The translations under genes and the position numbers were made by a program. Positions 12,947-25,400 of a stretch of DNA of 64,000 bases are shown here, piece by piece (the stretch's first letter is position 1; each line of letters starts with the position of its first letter). Source of the DNA: Henckelia pumila (Eukaryota; Streptophyta; Magnoliopsida; Lamiales; Gesneriaceae); contig NC_133122.1 in the NCBI RefSeq assembly GCF_033568475.1, positions 114,034,289 through 114,098,288 on the forward strand. Reading direction: 5' to 3'. The notes under the pieces are model-generated. The model ran no database searches, was not told the origin of the DNA, and worked only from the letters and a program-made list of their open reading frames with translations.

Positions 12947-12983
12947 ATTTCGAGGACGAAATCTATTCTTAGTGGGGGAGAAT
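12947..12983 (+). other. Conserved pre-PPT hairpin and polypurine tract of D
   Basis: ATTTCGAGGACGAAAT (12947-12962) is a 6-bp stem with an AGGA loop, followed by the AGTGGGGGAGAA tract just before the LTR. The same arrangement precedes the 3' LTRs of A, B and C. Confidence 0.75.
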
Positions 12984-13873
12984 TGTAATGCCCCGTTTCT
13001 ATCTTAATTGACTTTATTTGAAATAATCAGTGATTTCATAATTCGAGATCGGACTTTTTATTGATCAGGGACTATTTTGAAATTTTCGGAATTTTCAGGG
13101 ACTAAAATGCAAATATTGGTTTTGTTAGATATTTATAAGGGATTTTGACTTTTGGAACACTTCATCTTCACCCCTTCCATCGCCTATCCTCCATTGAAGA
13201 CGCCATTTGAGGTTCCAAGCTTTGGGATTTCACCCCGAACTCGATCCGTCCATCGGAAATTATTTCTGAAGGCAGTTTAGCGATCACTACAGCGAAAGCT
13301 TCATTCTATCGTAAGTTTCTCTCCGGTCAGATACGTTTTTGTTTTTTGGATGTTGTTAGAATCGATTGAGTTTCGAGTATGTTGTTCTTGACAGAGTTCT
13401 GATCGTTTATTCTCAGTCGGTTTTGAATTTGAGCGTCATTCGGAATTGTTTTGATTTTTGGAAGCATATTTCAAAATTATGGATTTTGAGATGTGTTGGA
13501 TTTGAGTTTGAATGTTTGAATGATGATTGATATGAGATGTTTGGATTGATATTATGTTGTCTGCATTTCCGGTTTGTCAGAATATAGCCGTTATGCCGTC
13601 AGTTTGAGTTTCGGGATATCGTTTCTATTGATTTGATTATACCGAGTTTGATGAGGTTTCACTATCGATATTGATCTTGTGACTTCTTCTGTTAGATTGA
13701 TTCGAAGTTCGTAGAGTTGCGAGACTGCAGCTTTGATCAGTTTGGAAGATTTGAGCCAGTATAGTATCGACTTTCTTACTTATCGACCGTAGAACTTGAA
13801 TAGATATTGAATTGAGAATTGTTGTTTTACAGATTGAAGATCGTGAAACGACGAGAAGGTATAAGACGACTTT
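12984..13873 (+). repeat. 3' LTR of Gypsy D, left part
   Basis: It begins TGTAATGCCCCG after the polypurine tract and is homologous to the B LTR start. It is cut at 13873 by C; the last five bases, ACTTT, are the target duplication. A weak TATA-like TATTTATAA lies near 13130. Confidence 0.88.
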
Positions 13874-14531
13874 TGTAGTGCCCGCAATTAATCAAGGTAA
13901 TTAAGGAAATTAATTACTAAATTTTGCCTAAAATTATCCGAAGTGGATCGGAAGCTCCGAAGCACAGATCGGAAGCTCCGATCGGGATCGGACGTTCCGT
14001 TGGAGGATCGGACGTTCCGTTCTGGCTAGGGCTGGCATCATCACCGACGTCAGCAAGATGACATCACTGCTTACGCACGTGAGGTGACATCGGACGTTCC
14101 GATGTCACGATCGGACGCTCCGTTCGCGATCGGACGTTCCGATGAGGGATCGGACGTTCCGATCGCCGTCTATAAATAAGGGGTCCGAGCCCTCATTATG
14201 TGCACCGATTTCCCCTCCTTTCCTCTGGGTTTTCAAACCTTCTTACTTAGATCTACGGAGTTCTAGGCATCCTATTGGGAATCCAAAAGTTGCCTAGCGA
14301 TCCCGGCGTCGTAGCGGAGGTGTGCCTAAGTTTTGAGGCAATTCTACACCAGCGGGCTGACGACGGACGAAGGTATAATTTGGCTTCCTAAAAATATTTA
14401 GAAGTATGCAATAGCTTAGTTAAGGCTTTTAGAGCTTAATTGTTGATGCATGGATATTTGTATTGTAGTAGCTAGTAGACTGGACTAGTAGGCTTGGAGT
14501 CTAGACCAGCAGAGCTAGGTTTGACCAGCAG
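13874..14531 (+). repeat. 5' LTR of Gypsy C, left part
   Basis: It matches the 3' LTR at 40083 onward. It contains the GGACGTTCC box array and TATA box and is interrupted after AGCAG (14527-14531) by element A. Confidence 0.92.
13946..14178 (+). promoter_or_regulatory. Array of palindromic GGACGTTCC boxes with TATA box (C 5' LTR)
   Basis: Eight copies of GATCGGAnnnTCCG, in the forms GGACGTTCC, GGACGCTCC and GGAAGCTCC, lie at about 13946, 13967, 13986, 14006, 14088, 14109, 14129 and 14149. Most can extend to the palindrome ATCGGACGTTCCGAT. The last copy ends a few bases before CTATAAATA (14170-14178). The position in U3 suggests a promoter or enhancer cluster; the binding factor is not known to me. 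An ACGT core (bZIP type) or a TTC half-site (HSF type) are both possible. Confidence 0.7.
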
Positions 14532-17500
14532 TGTAACACCAAGAACTTTTAAAATTTGAATATCATGCCTAAAATTATTTTCAGTATTTATATTTTTAAT
14601 TTCTTGAAGTTAATTGTTTAAGTTTCAGTTAAAGATAGCATTGCTTGACCTATTTGAATTAAATGCCTTGAATTGTTTAGTTAGTGAGTTTCTATCCCGG
14701 CAGGCGACGATGGTGGGCTTCGGTGGTATATTTTCAAGACTTTCGTTTTTAAGATTTTAAGTTAGAGGAAAAAGGAGATTTTGGCCAAAAAATGAGAATT
14801 TTGAACTTTTAAGGGGTCAAAAAGCAATTTTATCATTTTCTTGGATTATTTCCTAAACTTTTCATAAAATAGGATTTTATTAAATCCGGGCTAGTGTAAT
14901 TTCAATTAAAATATTGAGAGTTGAAATTTTAAACTTAGAAGTTTTAAAGGTGCAAAAGTTTTGAGGTAAAGAGTTGTAATAGTGCAAGTAGCACTTTTAC
15001 AAGTACAATAGTAACTTTAAAACACTACACACAATACACTCTCATTTATTTCCCTCTAAAATACACATTTACAACCTAAATCAAAACCCTAGCCCCTTTT
15101 TGACTCAAGAGCCGCCACCCCCCCCCCTTCCCCTTGAGGTTTCACTTCGGCCGACTCCTCTTCCTCGCCTCCTAGCTGCTGCCGCCGCCGCCAACCACCG
15201 CCGTCCCCACCACCGAAGGAACTCCACAAGAAGCATAGCTTGGTGTTTGGCTAGTGTCCAGCCCTTTCCTCCCCCTTGTTTTCGATTTTCTTGTTGGTAA
15301 AGGTTGGAAGGCAAGTATAAATTGTTCTTGGGCTTTCATTCAAGCAATATCTATCCCCACCCTTAAGTTTCTTTTGCAAAATTTTGAAATGCAAGATGTA
15401 TAGGTATGTAGGGTTCGGTTTTTGCATGATTTAGTGGAGGTAGGGCTGTTTTTTTTTTAAGTATTGCATTTGAGTTGTGTTTATGTGATTAAATGATGAA
15501 TTTAGAAGCTATGGCATGGATTTTTATGATTGGGTTTGCATAATTTCGAAAATTCAGAAGTGAGGTGCCCTAAATTTTGAAGTTTTGCATGTGTAAGGGC
15601 TGGAATTGAAATGATGTTGAGGCATTTAATTGATTTGCATGGGTCTTGATTGATTACCCAATATTTTGAGGCTTTTGATGCTTAAAATTTGAAGTTTTCG
15701 AAATGTGAGGTGAAAGTGTGGTTGGGTGTTGTCCAAGTGCTTGGGAAAAGTCCTAAGTGATGTTATTTGAGGTGTATTGATGTTTGGTATGGAGAAAAGT
15801 TGAGGAAAGAGGGTTATGGGGTTGAATTTTTGAGTTAGAGGTAAGCTGGGTGTTGTTGAGTGTGCAGGGCAGTACTGTTCACCGGGCAGGGCAGGTCTTG
15901 GCTGAGGTCTGGGCAGTGTTAGGGCTGTACCATAGTAAAGTTCATGATGTTGTGGTCGTGTCGGTATAAAATGGGCTTATTTCGGATAAGTTTGGGCCAA
16001 GTTATGAGCCTTTTAAGTTGGAGGTGTAGGTGCAGATTTTTATTTGTAAAAAGGGGCTGTCCAATTTTCTTTTCTTGTCAATTAGCTCGTTTGATCATTT
16101 GATGTTACCACCTATTCCTAGGGTGATTTGAAGTGTTTGTTAAGTGTCGGTTCAAGCGGGACGGGTTTTGGTTAAGGCATGACAAAGTTTAGGGTCTTAC
16201 GATTCTCTTGCTCGGGCTAACTCAAGTTTGAGGGAAATTGTTGAGTGAAGTGTTTCTTTTGTCTTAGGGGCAGCCACTCATCCACCTTACACCCACATTT
16301 TTGAGTTGAGTCTCATGTCTTAAAGGTTGCCTATTCGTGTGCATATGACATGTTCTTGAGTTTCATAAAGTGAAAGGAAGTTTTCTTGCTTTGCATGCTA
16401 TAAAGAGGTGTGAGTCGAGTTTTAATGAATGAAAAGGAAAAGAAAGTAAATGTTTTTGAATGAAGTGATTTGTTTGTGACAAAGAGGGGTGTTTCTAGGC
16501 CGGGGGATGCCTCGGTCTACTCACCAAGAGGTTATAGAGGTTTAGGTAGGGAGCAAGAGACATCTTGTTTATCCTTGCCACAGAGGGCAATGTGGGATCG
16601 GGAGTAATCTCGGTCTCCTTGCCACAGAGGGGCAATGTGGGATCGGGAGTTATCTCGGTCTCCTTGCCACAGAGGGGTTAAGTTCGTCGGGAGAAATCTC
16701 ATCGTCTTGCTGGCATAGTGCACTGCAGCTATGATCATGATCGAAACAGAGGGTCACAAATCAAGGAACTGATTTCTATGAGGAAAAAGAAAAGGAAAAG
16801 AAAAGTTTAAAAGTTAAAGTTTCATTATTTCAGTTGACTCGTCTTACGTTGATGTCAGTCAGTCATGCATGAGGTTAAGTAAAGTATGAGGTTGATGTTA
16901 AGAAAGTTGAAAGTCTTTTATAGCGTGAGTTCATCAGTGCATGTTTCCTATACCTTCTAGTTTCATGCATATTACAGTTAAAGTTGAGCTATTGCATCAC
17001 GTATTTTAAACCCTTGTTATTACACTGTTTATACTTGTTGACTCTTTAGACTCACTATGCTTGAATGTTTGCAGGTGAGGAGACTGTTGTTGAGATGGAG
17101 GGGCATGATCTACTGGGATGAGGCCATCGGCGGTGCAAGGCCCAGTGACCGTTGCTTTTTTATGTTTACGTTTTTCCGCACATTACTCTGTTATGTAATA
17201 ATGAAGAGTTATTTGAGTACTTTCAGTATTTATAGCCAGGATGTGCATTCCCTGTGCTACAGTTGATGAATTTGTAGTATGTCTACACCTATGCATGTTT
17301 ATGATTATTGCGAACTTTTAAATGCCTTAATTTACTTTATGCTGTAACCGGGAGGTGGTTACTAGGATTGCATGTTTATGATTAGCGCACTTGAGTTTTT
17401 AAGTCAGTTTTTCTTTCCTTATTTGAATTGTTGACTGGGTTAAGATGGCTTGTTTTCTTTGTAAACAAGTCATGGAAAAAATTTTTAAAAATCCGCAAAT

Positions 17501-17543
17501 TTTCATTTAAATTATTTTTAGTCTAGTAGTTAGGGTCGTTTCA
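14532..17543 (+). repeat. 5' LTR of Gypsy A
   Basis: An unusually long LTR (3.0 kb). Notable parts are a C-rich, proline-coding-like stretch after an AAACCCTAG box (15080-15300) and a 44-45 bp tandem repeat at 16573-16705. Small open frames occur in both LTR copies but show no coding character beyond copy identity. Confidence 0.94.
16573..16705 (+). repeat. Tandem repeat inside A 5' LTR (about 45 bp x 2.9)
   Basis: Units start CCTTGCCACAGAGG at 16573, 16617 and 16662, the third diverging after its first third. The same array is in the 3' LTR at about 24489-24621, so it predates the insertion of A. Confidence 0.85.
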
Positions 17544-17545
17544 GT

Positions 17546-17557
17546 TGGTATCAGAGC
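17546..17557 (+). other. Primer-binding site of Gypsy A
   Basis: TGGTATCAGAGC two bases after the LTR end is a perfect complement to the 3' end of plant initiator-Met tRNA. Confidence 0.9.
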
Positions 17558-17762
17558 ACGGTCTTGGTTTGGGCTGAGCCTACTACCGGCTGCTGAAACT
17601 CAGGGGATCTCGCCTCAAAGTCTGTAAGATTTAAGTTTAATGTCTCTATCTATTTAAGTTTTGATGCATGAGTTTCTTGAGTTATTGAGAAATTTAGATT
17701 TGAAGTAAAAATATTTTTCTAAGGCATGAAATTTGAATGTTGGATTTTCTCGTTGCGTTTAG

Positions 17763-18792
17763 ATGGCTCGTCGTCATGATCAGCGTGCAGTTACTCCGCC
17801 TCCACCGCCGCCTCCTCCACGGCCGCCGTCTTCACCGCCGCCGCAGGTGGATGTAGGAGGACAGGTGCTAGCGGGATTGGCCCGCATTCTCGAGCGTCAT
17901 GTGGATGCTCCTAGAGCTGGAGTGGGGACTGTTTATGAGCAGTTCCGGAAGATGAATCCGAAGGACTTCGTTGGCACCACTGATCCATTGATAGCGGAGG
18001 GTTGGATCCGTTCTCTGGAGGTGATCTTTCGCTATATGCAGCTGGGAGATCCAGATAGAGTGAGGTGTGTTGTGTTTCTCCTCCAGGATGATGCCGCCCT
18101 CTGGTGGGAGGGAATGGAGAAGATTGTGAACCCAGCTACTCTACCTTGGACTGAGTTCAAGAAGTTGTTCTTTGAGAAGTATTTTACTACTGATGTGAGA
18201 GCCCATTTGAAGACGGAGTTTATGAGCTTGAGACAGGGAGATTTGTCGGTGGCACAGTTTGTGGTGAAGTTCGAAAGGGGCTGCCATTTTGTGCCTTTGA
18301 TTGGAGATGACGAGAAGGAGAAGCTGGAGCACTTTCTTGTGGGGCTTCAACCCGCCATCCGTAGGGATGTACTTATGGCGGAGCCAGCTGATTATGCTTC
18401 AGCGTTGAGGCATGCCTTGAGGTCCGAGCAGACACTGAGAGATATTAGCGCGGAGGCGCATGGCAAGAGGCCCTTCCCTCATCAGGGCCACTCTCAACAG
18501 CAGCAGCACGGCAAAAAGCCGTATCATCGACCACCGAGACAGCAGGGACAGTAGGCACCACAGGGGCGTCAGGCCCAGAAACAGGCTCCTCCCAAGGCTG
18601 GGGAGAAGCCTATTTGCCAGGTTTGCCACTGCCCGCACTTTGGGAGATGTTTGAAGGATGCTGGAGTTTGCTTCAAGTGCAAGAAGCCAGGCCATATCTC
18701 TACCCATTGTCTAGAGCTGAGGAGGCCCATGCAGGGCAGAGTGTTCGTGATGGAGGCCGAGCAGGCCGACCCAGACACTACTCTTCTCACAG
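17763..18792 (+). pseudogene. Gypsy A gag with in-frame stop
   Basis: The ATG at 17763 opens a proline-rich N-terminus, then a retrotransposon gag capsid region (about residues 55-235) and a basic, Gln/His-rich stretch. TAG at 18552-18554 interrupts the frame, which otherwise continues through CFKCKKPGHISTHC, a CCHC zinc knuckle, to the GT at 18793. Capsid and nucleocapsid would package element RNA in the cytoplasm. The in-frame continuation after the stop shows that a single substitution broke the gene. Confidence 0.9.
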
Positions 18793-19006
18793 GTAATATC
18801 TTAACTTTTGGGTTAGAGCAGTTAAAGATTTGTTGATGCATGCGACTCTAAGTCTTTGCTTGTTTGAGGTTTTACTCTAGTAAATTGTTGCTTGTCTTAG
18901 GACCTTTGACTGTTTAGCATGACTAGTATCTTGCTTGGGAATGAGCCTAAGTAGAACTCGTGGTTTTAACTTCAACCTTTTTGTCGTTGTAACTACTGCT
19001 ATGCAG
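18793..19006 (+). other. Intron-like spacer between A gag and protease
   Basis: The 214-bp segment starts GTAATATC and ends with a pyrimidine-rich stretch and CTATGCAG. It carries stops in the gag frame and is not a multiple of three. Joining 18792 to 19007 makes a continuous frame across the gag-protease border, with residues typical of this protease family on both sides. The sequence shows splice-like borders and frame compatibility; actual splicing is inferred. Confidence 0.5.
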
Positions 19007-22000
19007 GTAGGATTGTTGTGGCAGGCGTAGCCACGAGGGCCTTATTAGACTCAGCGGCTACCCATTCCTTTATATCGGAGTCTTTTGCCCTTGAGAGGGG
19101 CATTCAGAGCGAGGAATTGGAGGTCGGATTCTCAGTTACTATCCCCTCAGGGGAAGAGCTATCCACCAGGAGCTTGGTGAGAGATCTTGTATTGCTTTTG
19201 CAGGGTCAGTCAGTGGTAGCAGACCTCATAGTGCTACCTTTGCCAGAGTTTGACCTGATTCTTGGGATGGATTGGATGACGAAGAATGCGGTGATGATAG
19301 ACTTCCAGCAGAGATCAGTGCTAGTCAGGCTTGAGGGCGAGGAACCGTTTTGGTTCGAGGCTGCTAAGAGCTTGAGGAAGACTCGAGTCATTTCTACCAT
19401 GCAAGCTCAGAGGCTTGTACTTAGTGGGTGCGAGTCATTTCTAGCCAGTTTATCTTTGACAGAGCTGTCAGAGCGACCAGTTATTTCTGATGTGGCTGTC
19501 GTCAGGGAGTTTGAGGATGTGTTCCCTAGCGATGTTGTGGGAATTCCGCCCGATAGAGAAGTGGAGTTCTCTATAGATTTGATTCCCGGTACTGTGCCTA
19601 TCTCCAAGGCACCGTACAGATTGGCTCCTACCAAAATGAAGGAGTTAAAATAGCAGATTCAAGAGTTGCTTGACAAGGGATTCATACGCCCTAGTTTCTC
19701 CCCATGGGGCGCACCAGTTCTCTTCGTTAAGAAGAAGGACGGTAGTCTAAGATTGTGCATAGACTACCGAGGTTTGAACGGAGTGACTGTGAAGAACAAG
19801 TACCCATTACCTAGGATCGAGGACCTCTTCGATCAATTGCAAGGTGCATCCATCTTTTCGAAGATTGATCTTCGTTCAGGTTATCACCAGTTGAAGGTGA
19901 AGGAGTCAGATGTGTCAAAGACATCTTTTAGGACTCGTTACGGTCATTACGAGTTCCTTGTGATGCCGTTTGGGATGACGAACGCGCCCGCGGTCTTCAT
20001 GGATCTTATGAACCGCGTGTTTCAGCCTTACTTGGACCGCTTTGTCATTGTTTTCATCGATGACATCCTCATTTATTCGAAGGATAGAGTGGAGCATGAA
20101 CATCATTTGAGGACCGTTCTTGAGGTGCTTCGAGAGCACAAGTTGTTGGCCAAGTTTGATAAGTGTGAATTCTGGTTGGAGAAAGTTGCTTTCTTGGGTC
20201 ATATTATTTCTAAGAGCGGTGTGGAAGTAGACCCTTCAAAGGTTCAAGCAGTGAAGGAGTGGTCTATACCGAGGAGCGCGTCTGAGATTCGCAGTTTTCT
20301 TGGATTAGCCGGATATTACCGAAAATTTATCAAGGGTTTTTCCTCCATTGTTGTGCCTATGACAGCGTTGACTAAGAAGAACGCCAAGTTTGTTTGGAGT
20401 GCCGAGTGTCAAAAGAGCTTTGATACTTTGAAGGAAGCTCTTACGACAGCGCCAGTGTTGACCATGCCATCCGGGCAAGGTGATTTTGTGGTGTATACTG
20501 ATGCTTCCAAGTTGGGATTGGGAGCAGTTCTGATGCAGCGAGACAGAGTTATTGCCTATGCTTCTAGGAAATTGAAGGAGCACGAGAAGAACTACCCTAC
20601 TCATGACTTAGAGTTGGCAGCGGTAGTGTTTGCTCTTAAGATTTGGAGACACTATCTTTACGGAGAGAAGAGTCAGATCTTCACAGACCACAAAAGCCTC
20701 AAGTACTTCTTCACCCAGAAGGAGTTGAATATGAGGCAGCGTAGGTGGTTAGAGTTGGTGAAGGACTATGACTGCAATATTAGCTACCACCCTGGTAAAG
20801 CTAATGTGGTTGCAGATGCTTTGAGCAGGAAGACTGCAGTGATTACCTCCTTGTCAGTGTCTAGACCGTTGCAGGTTGAGATTCAGAGGTATGGTCTAGA
20901 GTTTTATGCAAGTGGTAGAGCTCCTAGATTGTCTTCACTAAGTGTGCAGACTACACTTTTTGATCGTATCCGTGCAGCGCAGTCAGTTGATGAGCAGATC
21001 AGGAAGTGGAGACAGAGAGATGAGGAGAAAGGCAGCGGTTTGTATGCTGTGGTAGATGGGATTGTGAGGTACGGAGGTAGATTTTGGGTTCCCGCAGGTG
21101 ATTCTCTGCGAGTTACTATCATGGCAGAGGCACATACATCGCCGTACTCAATCCACCCTGGTAGTACGAAGATGTATCGGGATCTTCAGCAGCTTTATTG
21201 GTGGCCAGGAATGAAAAGTGACATTGCCCGATTCATGTCAGAATGCCTGACATGCCAGCAGGTCAAGGCGGAGCATCAGAGACCGGCCGGATTGCTTAAG
21301 CCTCTCCCTATTCCTGAGTGGAAATGGGAGAATATCACCATGGACTTTGTTGTGGGATTGCCGAAGACAGTGAGAGGTTCAAATGCTATTTGGGTTATTG
21401 TAGACCGTCTCACTAAGTCGGCTCACTTTTTACCGGTGAAGATGACTTTCACGATGACTCAGTTCGCGGAGTTGTATATCCGGGAGATAGTCAGACTACA
21501 TGGTATTCCAGTCTCCATAGTGTCTGATAGAGATCCATGGTTTACTTCGTCTTTTTGGAAGAGTCTTTACTTCGTCTTTTTGGAAGAGTCTTCATTCCGC
21601 TATGGGTACGAAGCTACTTTTTAGCACCGCCTTCCACCCGCAGACTGATGGCCAGTCAGAGAGGGTGATTCAGATTTTGGAGGATCTTTTGAGGGCATGT
21701 GCTATTGATTTTCAAGGTAGTTGGGAGTCGAGACTACCACTAGTGGAATTCGCGTATAATAACAGTTTTCAGTCCACTATTGGCATGGCTCCCTACGAGG
21801 CACTTTATGGGAGGAAGTGTAGATCTCCAGTGTTGTGGGATGAGATAGGTGAGAGATCAGACTTTGGTCCGGAGATTGTTCAGTTGACCACCGAGATAGT
21901 GGCTAAGATCCGTGATAGGATGAGGACTGCCCAGAGTAGGCAGAAGAGTTATGCTGATCACCGGAGGAGAGACTTGGAGTTCTCGATGGGTGATCATGTA

Positions 22001-22411
22001 TTCATCCGTGTAGCGCCGCTGAAGGGAGTTTTGAGGTTTGGGAAGAAAGGAAAGTTGGCACCGAGGTTTATAGGACCCTTCAAGATTTTGGATAGGGTAG
22101 GGGCACTGGCTTATAGAGTGGCCCTGTCGCCTAACCTTGATAAGATCCATAGTGTCTTCCATGTGTCGATGTTGAGGAATTACATCTCGAACCCATCCCA
22201 TGTGCTCAGTTCGGAACCGCTTCAACTATCTCCTCACCTGTCCTATGAGGAGACGCCCATCCGAATTTTGGATAGACAGGAGAGAAGACTCCGTAACAAG
22301 TCAATTCCAATGATCAAGGTGAGATGGCAGAACCATTCGGATGAAGAGGCCACTTGGGAAGCAGAAGCAGATTTCAGAGATCGCTATCCGGAGCTTTTTG
22401 GTGAGTTTTAA
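19007..22411 (+). pseudogene. Gypsy A pol (protease, RT, RNase H, integrase), broken
   Basis: The domains are, in order: an aspartic protease whose active site reads LDSAATHSF (the third position of the usual DSG/DTG is Ala); reverse transcriptase with FIDDIL (catalytic pair at 20059-20064); RNase H with YTDAS and TDHKSLKYF; integrase H2C2 and DDE core; the C-terminal barrel; and a chromodomain-like tail (WEAEADFRDRYPELFG). TAG at 19651-19653 interrupts the frame between protease and RT. A 25-bp tandem duplication at 21541-21590 shifts the frame inside the integrase core; coding resumes in the frame that begins near 21602. The product would be non-functional. Confidence 0.93.
21541..21590 (+). 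repeat. 25-bp perfect tandem duplication in A integrase
   Basis: Bases 21541-21565 are repeated exactly at 21566-21590. Since 25 is not a multiple of three, the duplication moves the reading frame and explains the break between the two integrase frames. The identical units imply a recent event. Confidence 0.95.
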
Positions 22412-22448
22412 TTTCGAGGACGAAATTCCTTATTAGGGAGGGAGGAAT
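22411..22448 (+). other. Conserved pre-PPT hairpin and polypurine tract of A
   Basis: ATTTCGAGGACGAAAT at 22411-22426 overlaps the end of pol and is followed by TAGGGAGGGAGGAAT, the polypurine tract, just before the 3' LTR. Confidence 0.8.
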
Positions 22449-25400
22449 TGTAACACCAAGAACTTTTAAAATTTGAATATCATGCCTAAAATTATTTACA
22501 GTATTTATATTTTTAATTTCTTGAAGTTAATTGTTTAAGTTTCAGTTAAAGATAGCATTGCTTGACCTATTTGAATTAAATGCCTTGAATTGTTTAGTTA
22601 GTGAGTTTCTATCCCGGCAGGCGACGATGGTGGGCTTCGGTGGTATATTTTCAAGACTTTCGTTTTTAAGATTTTAAGTTAGAGGAAAAAGGGGATTTTG
22701 GCCAAAAAATGCGAATTTTGAACTTTTAAGGGGTCAAAAAGCAATTTTATCATTTTCTTGGATTATTTCCTAAACTTTTCATAAAATAGGATTTTATTAA
22801 ATCCGGGCTAGTGTAATTTCAATTAAAATATTGAGAGTTGAAATTTTAAACTTAGAAGTTTTAAAGGTGCAAAAGTTTTGAGGTAAAGAGTTGTAATAGT
22901 GCTAGTAGCACTTTTACAAGTACAATAGTAACTTTAAAACACTACACACAATACACTCTCATTTATTTCCCTCTAAAATACACATTTACAACCTAAATCA
23001 AAACCCTAGCCCCTTTTTGACTCAAGAGCCGCCACCCCCCCCCCCTTTCCCCTTGAGGTTTCACTTCGGCCGACTCCTCTCCCTCGCCTCCTAGCTGCCG
23101 CCGCCGCCAACCACTGCCTTCCCCACCGCCGGAGGAACTCCACAAGAAGCATAGCTTGGTGTTTGGCTAGTGTCCAGCCCTTTCCTCCCCCTTGTTTTCG
23201 ATTTTTTTGTTGGTAAAGGTTGGAAGGCAAGTATAAATTGTTCTTGGGCTTTCATTCAAGCAATATCTATCCCCACCCTTAAGTTTCTTTTGTAAAATTT
23301 CGAAATGCAAGATGTATAGGTATGTAGGGTTCGGTTTTTGCATGATTTAGTGGAGGTAGGGCTGTTTTTTTTTAAGTATTGCATTTGAGTTGTGTTTATG
23401 TGATTAAATGATGAATTTAGAAGCTATGGCATGAATTTTTATGATTGGGTTTGCATAATTTCGAAAATTCAGAAGTGAGGTGCCCTAAATTTTGAATTTT
23501 TGCATGTGTAAGGGCTGGAATTGAAATTATGTTGAGGCATTTAATTGATTTGCATGGGTCTTGATTGATTACCCAATATTTTGAGGCTTTTGATGCTTAA
23601 AATTTGAAGTTTTCGAAATGTGAGGTGAAAGTGTGGTTGGGTGTTGTCCAAGTGCTTGGAAAAAGTCCTAAGTGATGTTATTTGAGGTGTATTGATGTTT
23701 GGTATGGAGAAAATTTGAGGAAAGAGGGTTATGGGGTTGAATTTTTGAGTTAGAGGTAAGTTGGGTGTTGTTGAGTGTGCAGGGCAGTACTATTCACGGG
23801 GCAGGGCAGGTCTTGGCTGAGGTCTGGGCAGTGTTAGGGCTGTACCATAGTAAAGTTCATGATGTTGTGGTCGTGTCGGTATAAAATGGGCTTATTTCGG
23901 ATAAGTTTGGGCCAAGTTATGAGCCTTTTAAGTTGGAGGTGTAGGTGCAGATTTTTCTTTGTAAAAAGGGGCTGTCCAATTTTCTTGTCTTGTCAATTAG
24001 CTCGTTTGATCATTTGATGTTACCACCTATTCCTAGGGGTAATTTGAAGTGTTTGTTAAGTGTCGGTTCAAGCAGGACGGGTTTTGGTTAAGGCATGAAA
24101 AAGTTTAGGGTCTTACGATTCTCTTGCTCGGGCTAACTCAAGTTTGAGGGAAATTGTTGAGTGAAGTGTTTCTTTTGTCTTAGGGGCAGCCACTCATCCA
24201 CCTTACACCCACATTTTTGAGTTGAGTCTCATGTCTTAAAGGTTGCCTATTCGTGTGCATATGACATGTTCTTGAGTTTCATAAAGTGAAAGGAAGTTTT
24301 CTTGCTTTGCATGCTATAAAGAGGTGTGAGTCGAGTCTTAATGAATGAAAAGGAAAAGAAAGTAAATGTTTTTGAATGAAGTGATTTGTTTGTGACAAAG
24401 AGGGGTGTTGCTAGGCCGGGGGATGCCTCGGTCTACTCAACAAGAGGTTATAGAGGTTTAGGTAGGGAGCAAGAGACATCTTGTTTATCCTTGCCACAGA
24501 GGGCAATGTGGGATCGGGAGTAATCTCGGTCTCCTTGCCACAGAGGGGCAATGTGGGATCGGGAGTTATCTCGGTCTCCTTGCCACAGAGGGGTTAAGTT
24601 CGTCGGGAGAAATCTCGTCGTCTTGCCGGCATAGTGCACTGCATCCATGATCATGATCGAAACAGAGGGTCACAAATCAAGGAACTGATTTCTATGAGGA
24701 AAAAGAAAAGGAAAAGAAAAGTTTAAAAGTTAAAGTTTCATTATTTCAGTTGACTCGTCTTACGTTGATGTCAGTCAGTCATGCATGAGGTTAAGTAAAG
24801 TATGAGGTTGATGTTAAGAAAGTTGAAAGTCTTTTATAGCGTGAGTTCATCAGTGCATGTTTCCTATACCTTCTAGTTTCATGCATATTACAGTTAAAGT
24901 TGAGCTATTGCATCACGTATTTTAAACCCTTGTTATTACACTGTTTATACTTGTTGACTCTTTAGACTCACTATGCTTGAATGTTTGCAGGTGAGGAGAC
25001 TGTTGTTGAGATGGAGGGGCATGATCTACTGGGATGAGGCCATCGGCGGTGCAAGGCCCAGTGACCGTTGCTTCTTTATGTTTACGTTTTTCCGCACATT
25101 ACTCTGTTATGTAATAATGAAGAGTTATTTGAGTACTTTCAGTATTTATAGCCAGGATGTGCATTCCCTGTGCTACAGTTGATGAATTTGTAGTATGTCT
25201 ACACCTATGCATGTTTATGATTATTGCGAACTTTTAAATGCCTTAGTTTACTTTATGCTGTAACCGGGAGGTGGTTACTAGGATTGCATGTTTATGATTA
25301 GCGCACTTGAGTTTTTAAGTCAGTTTTTCTTTCCTTATTTGAATTGTTGATTGGGTTAAGATGGCTTGTTTGCTTTGCAAACAAGTCATGGCAAAAAATT

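Noticed and set aside
15100..15300. Pro/Ala-rich open frames in the A LTR
   Set aside because: They arise from C-rich and GCC-repeat DNA on both strands at once and recur in the 3' LTR with indels.
16573..16705. Tandem repeat as a CRISPR-like array
   Set aside because: The units are contiguous without unique spacers, and the locus is a plant LTR.
17057..17266. A 69-codon frame present in both LTRs of A (also 24973-25182)
   Set aside because: Conservation between the copies only reflects LTR identity; composition is not protein-like.
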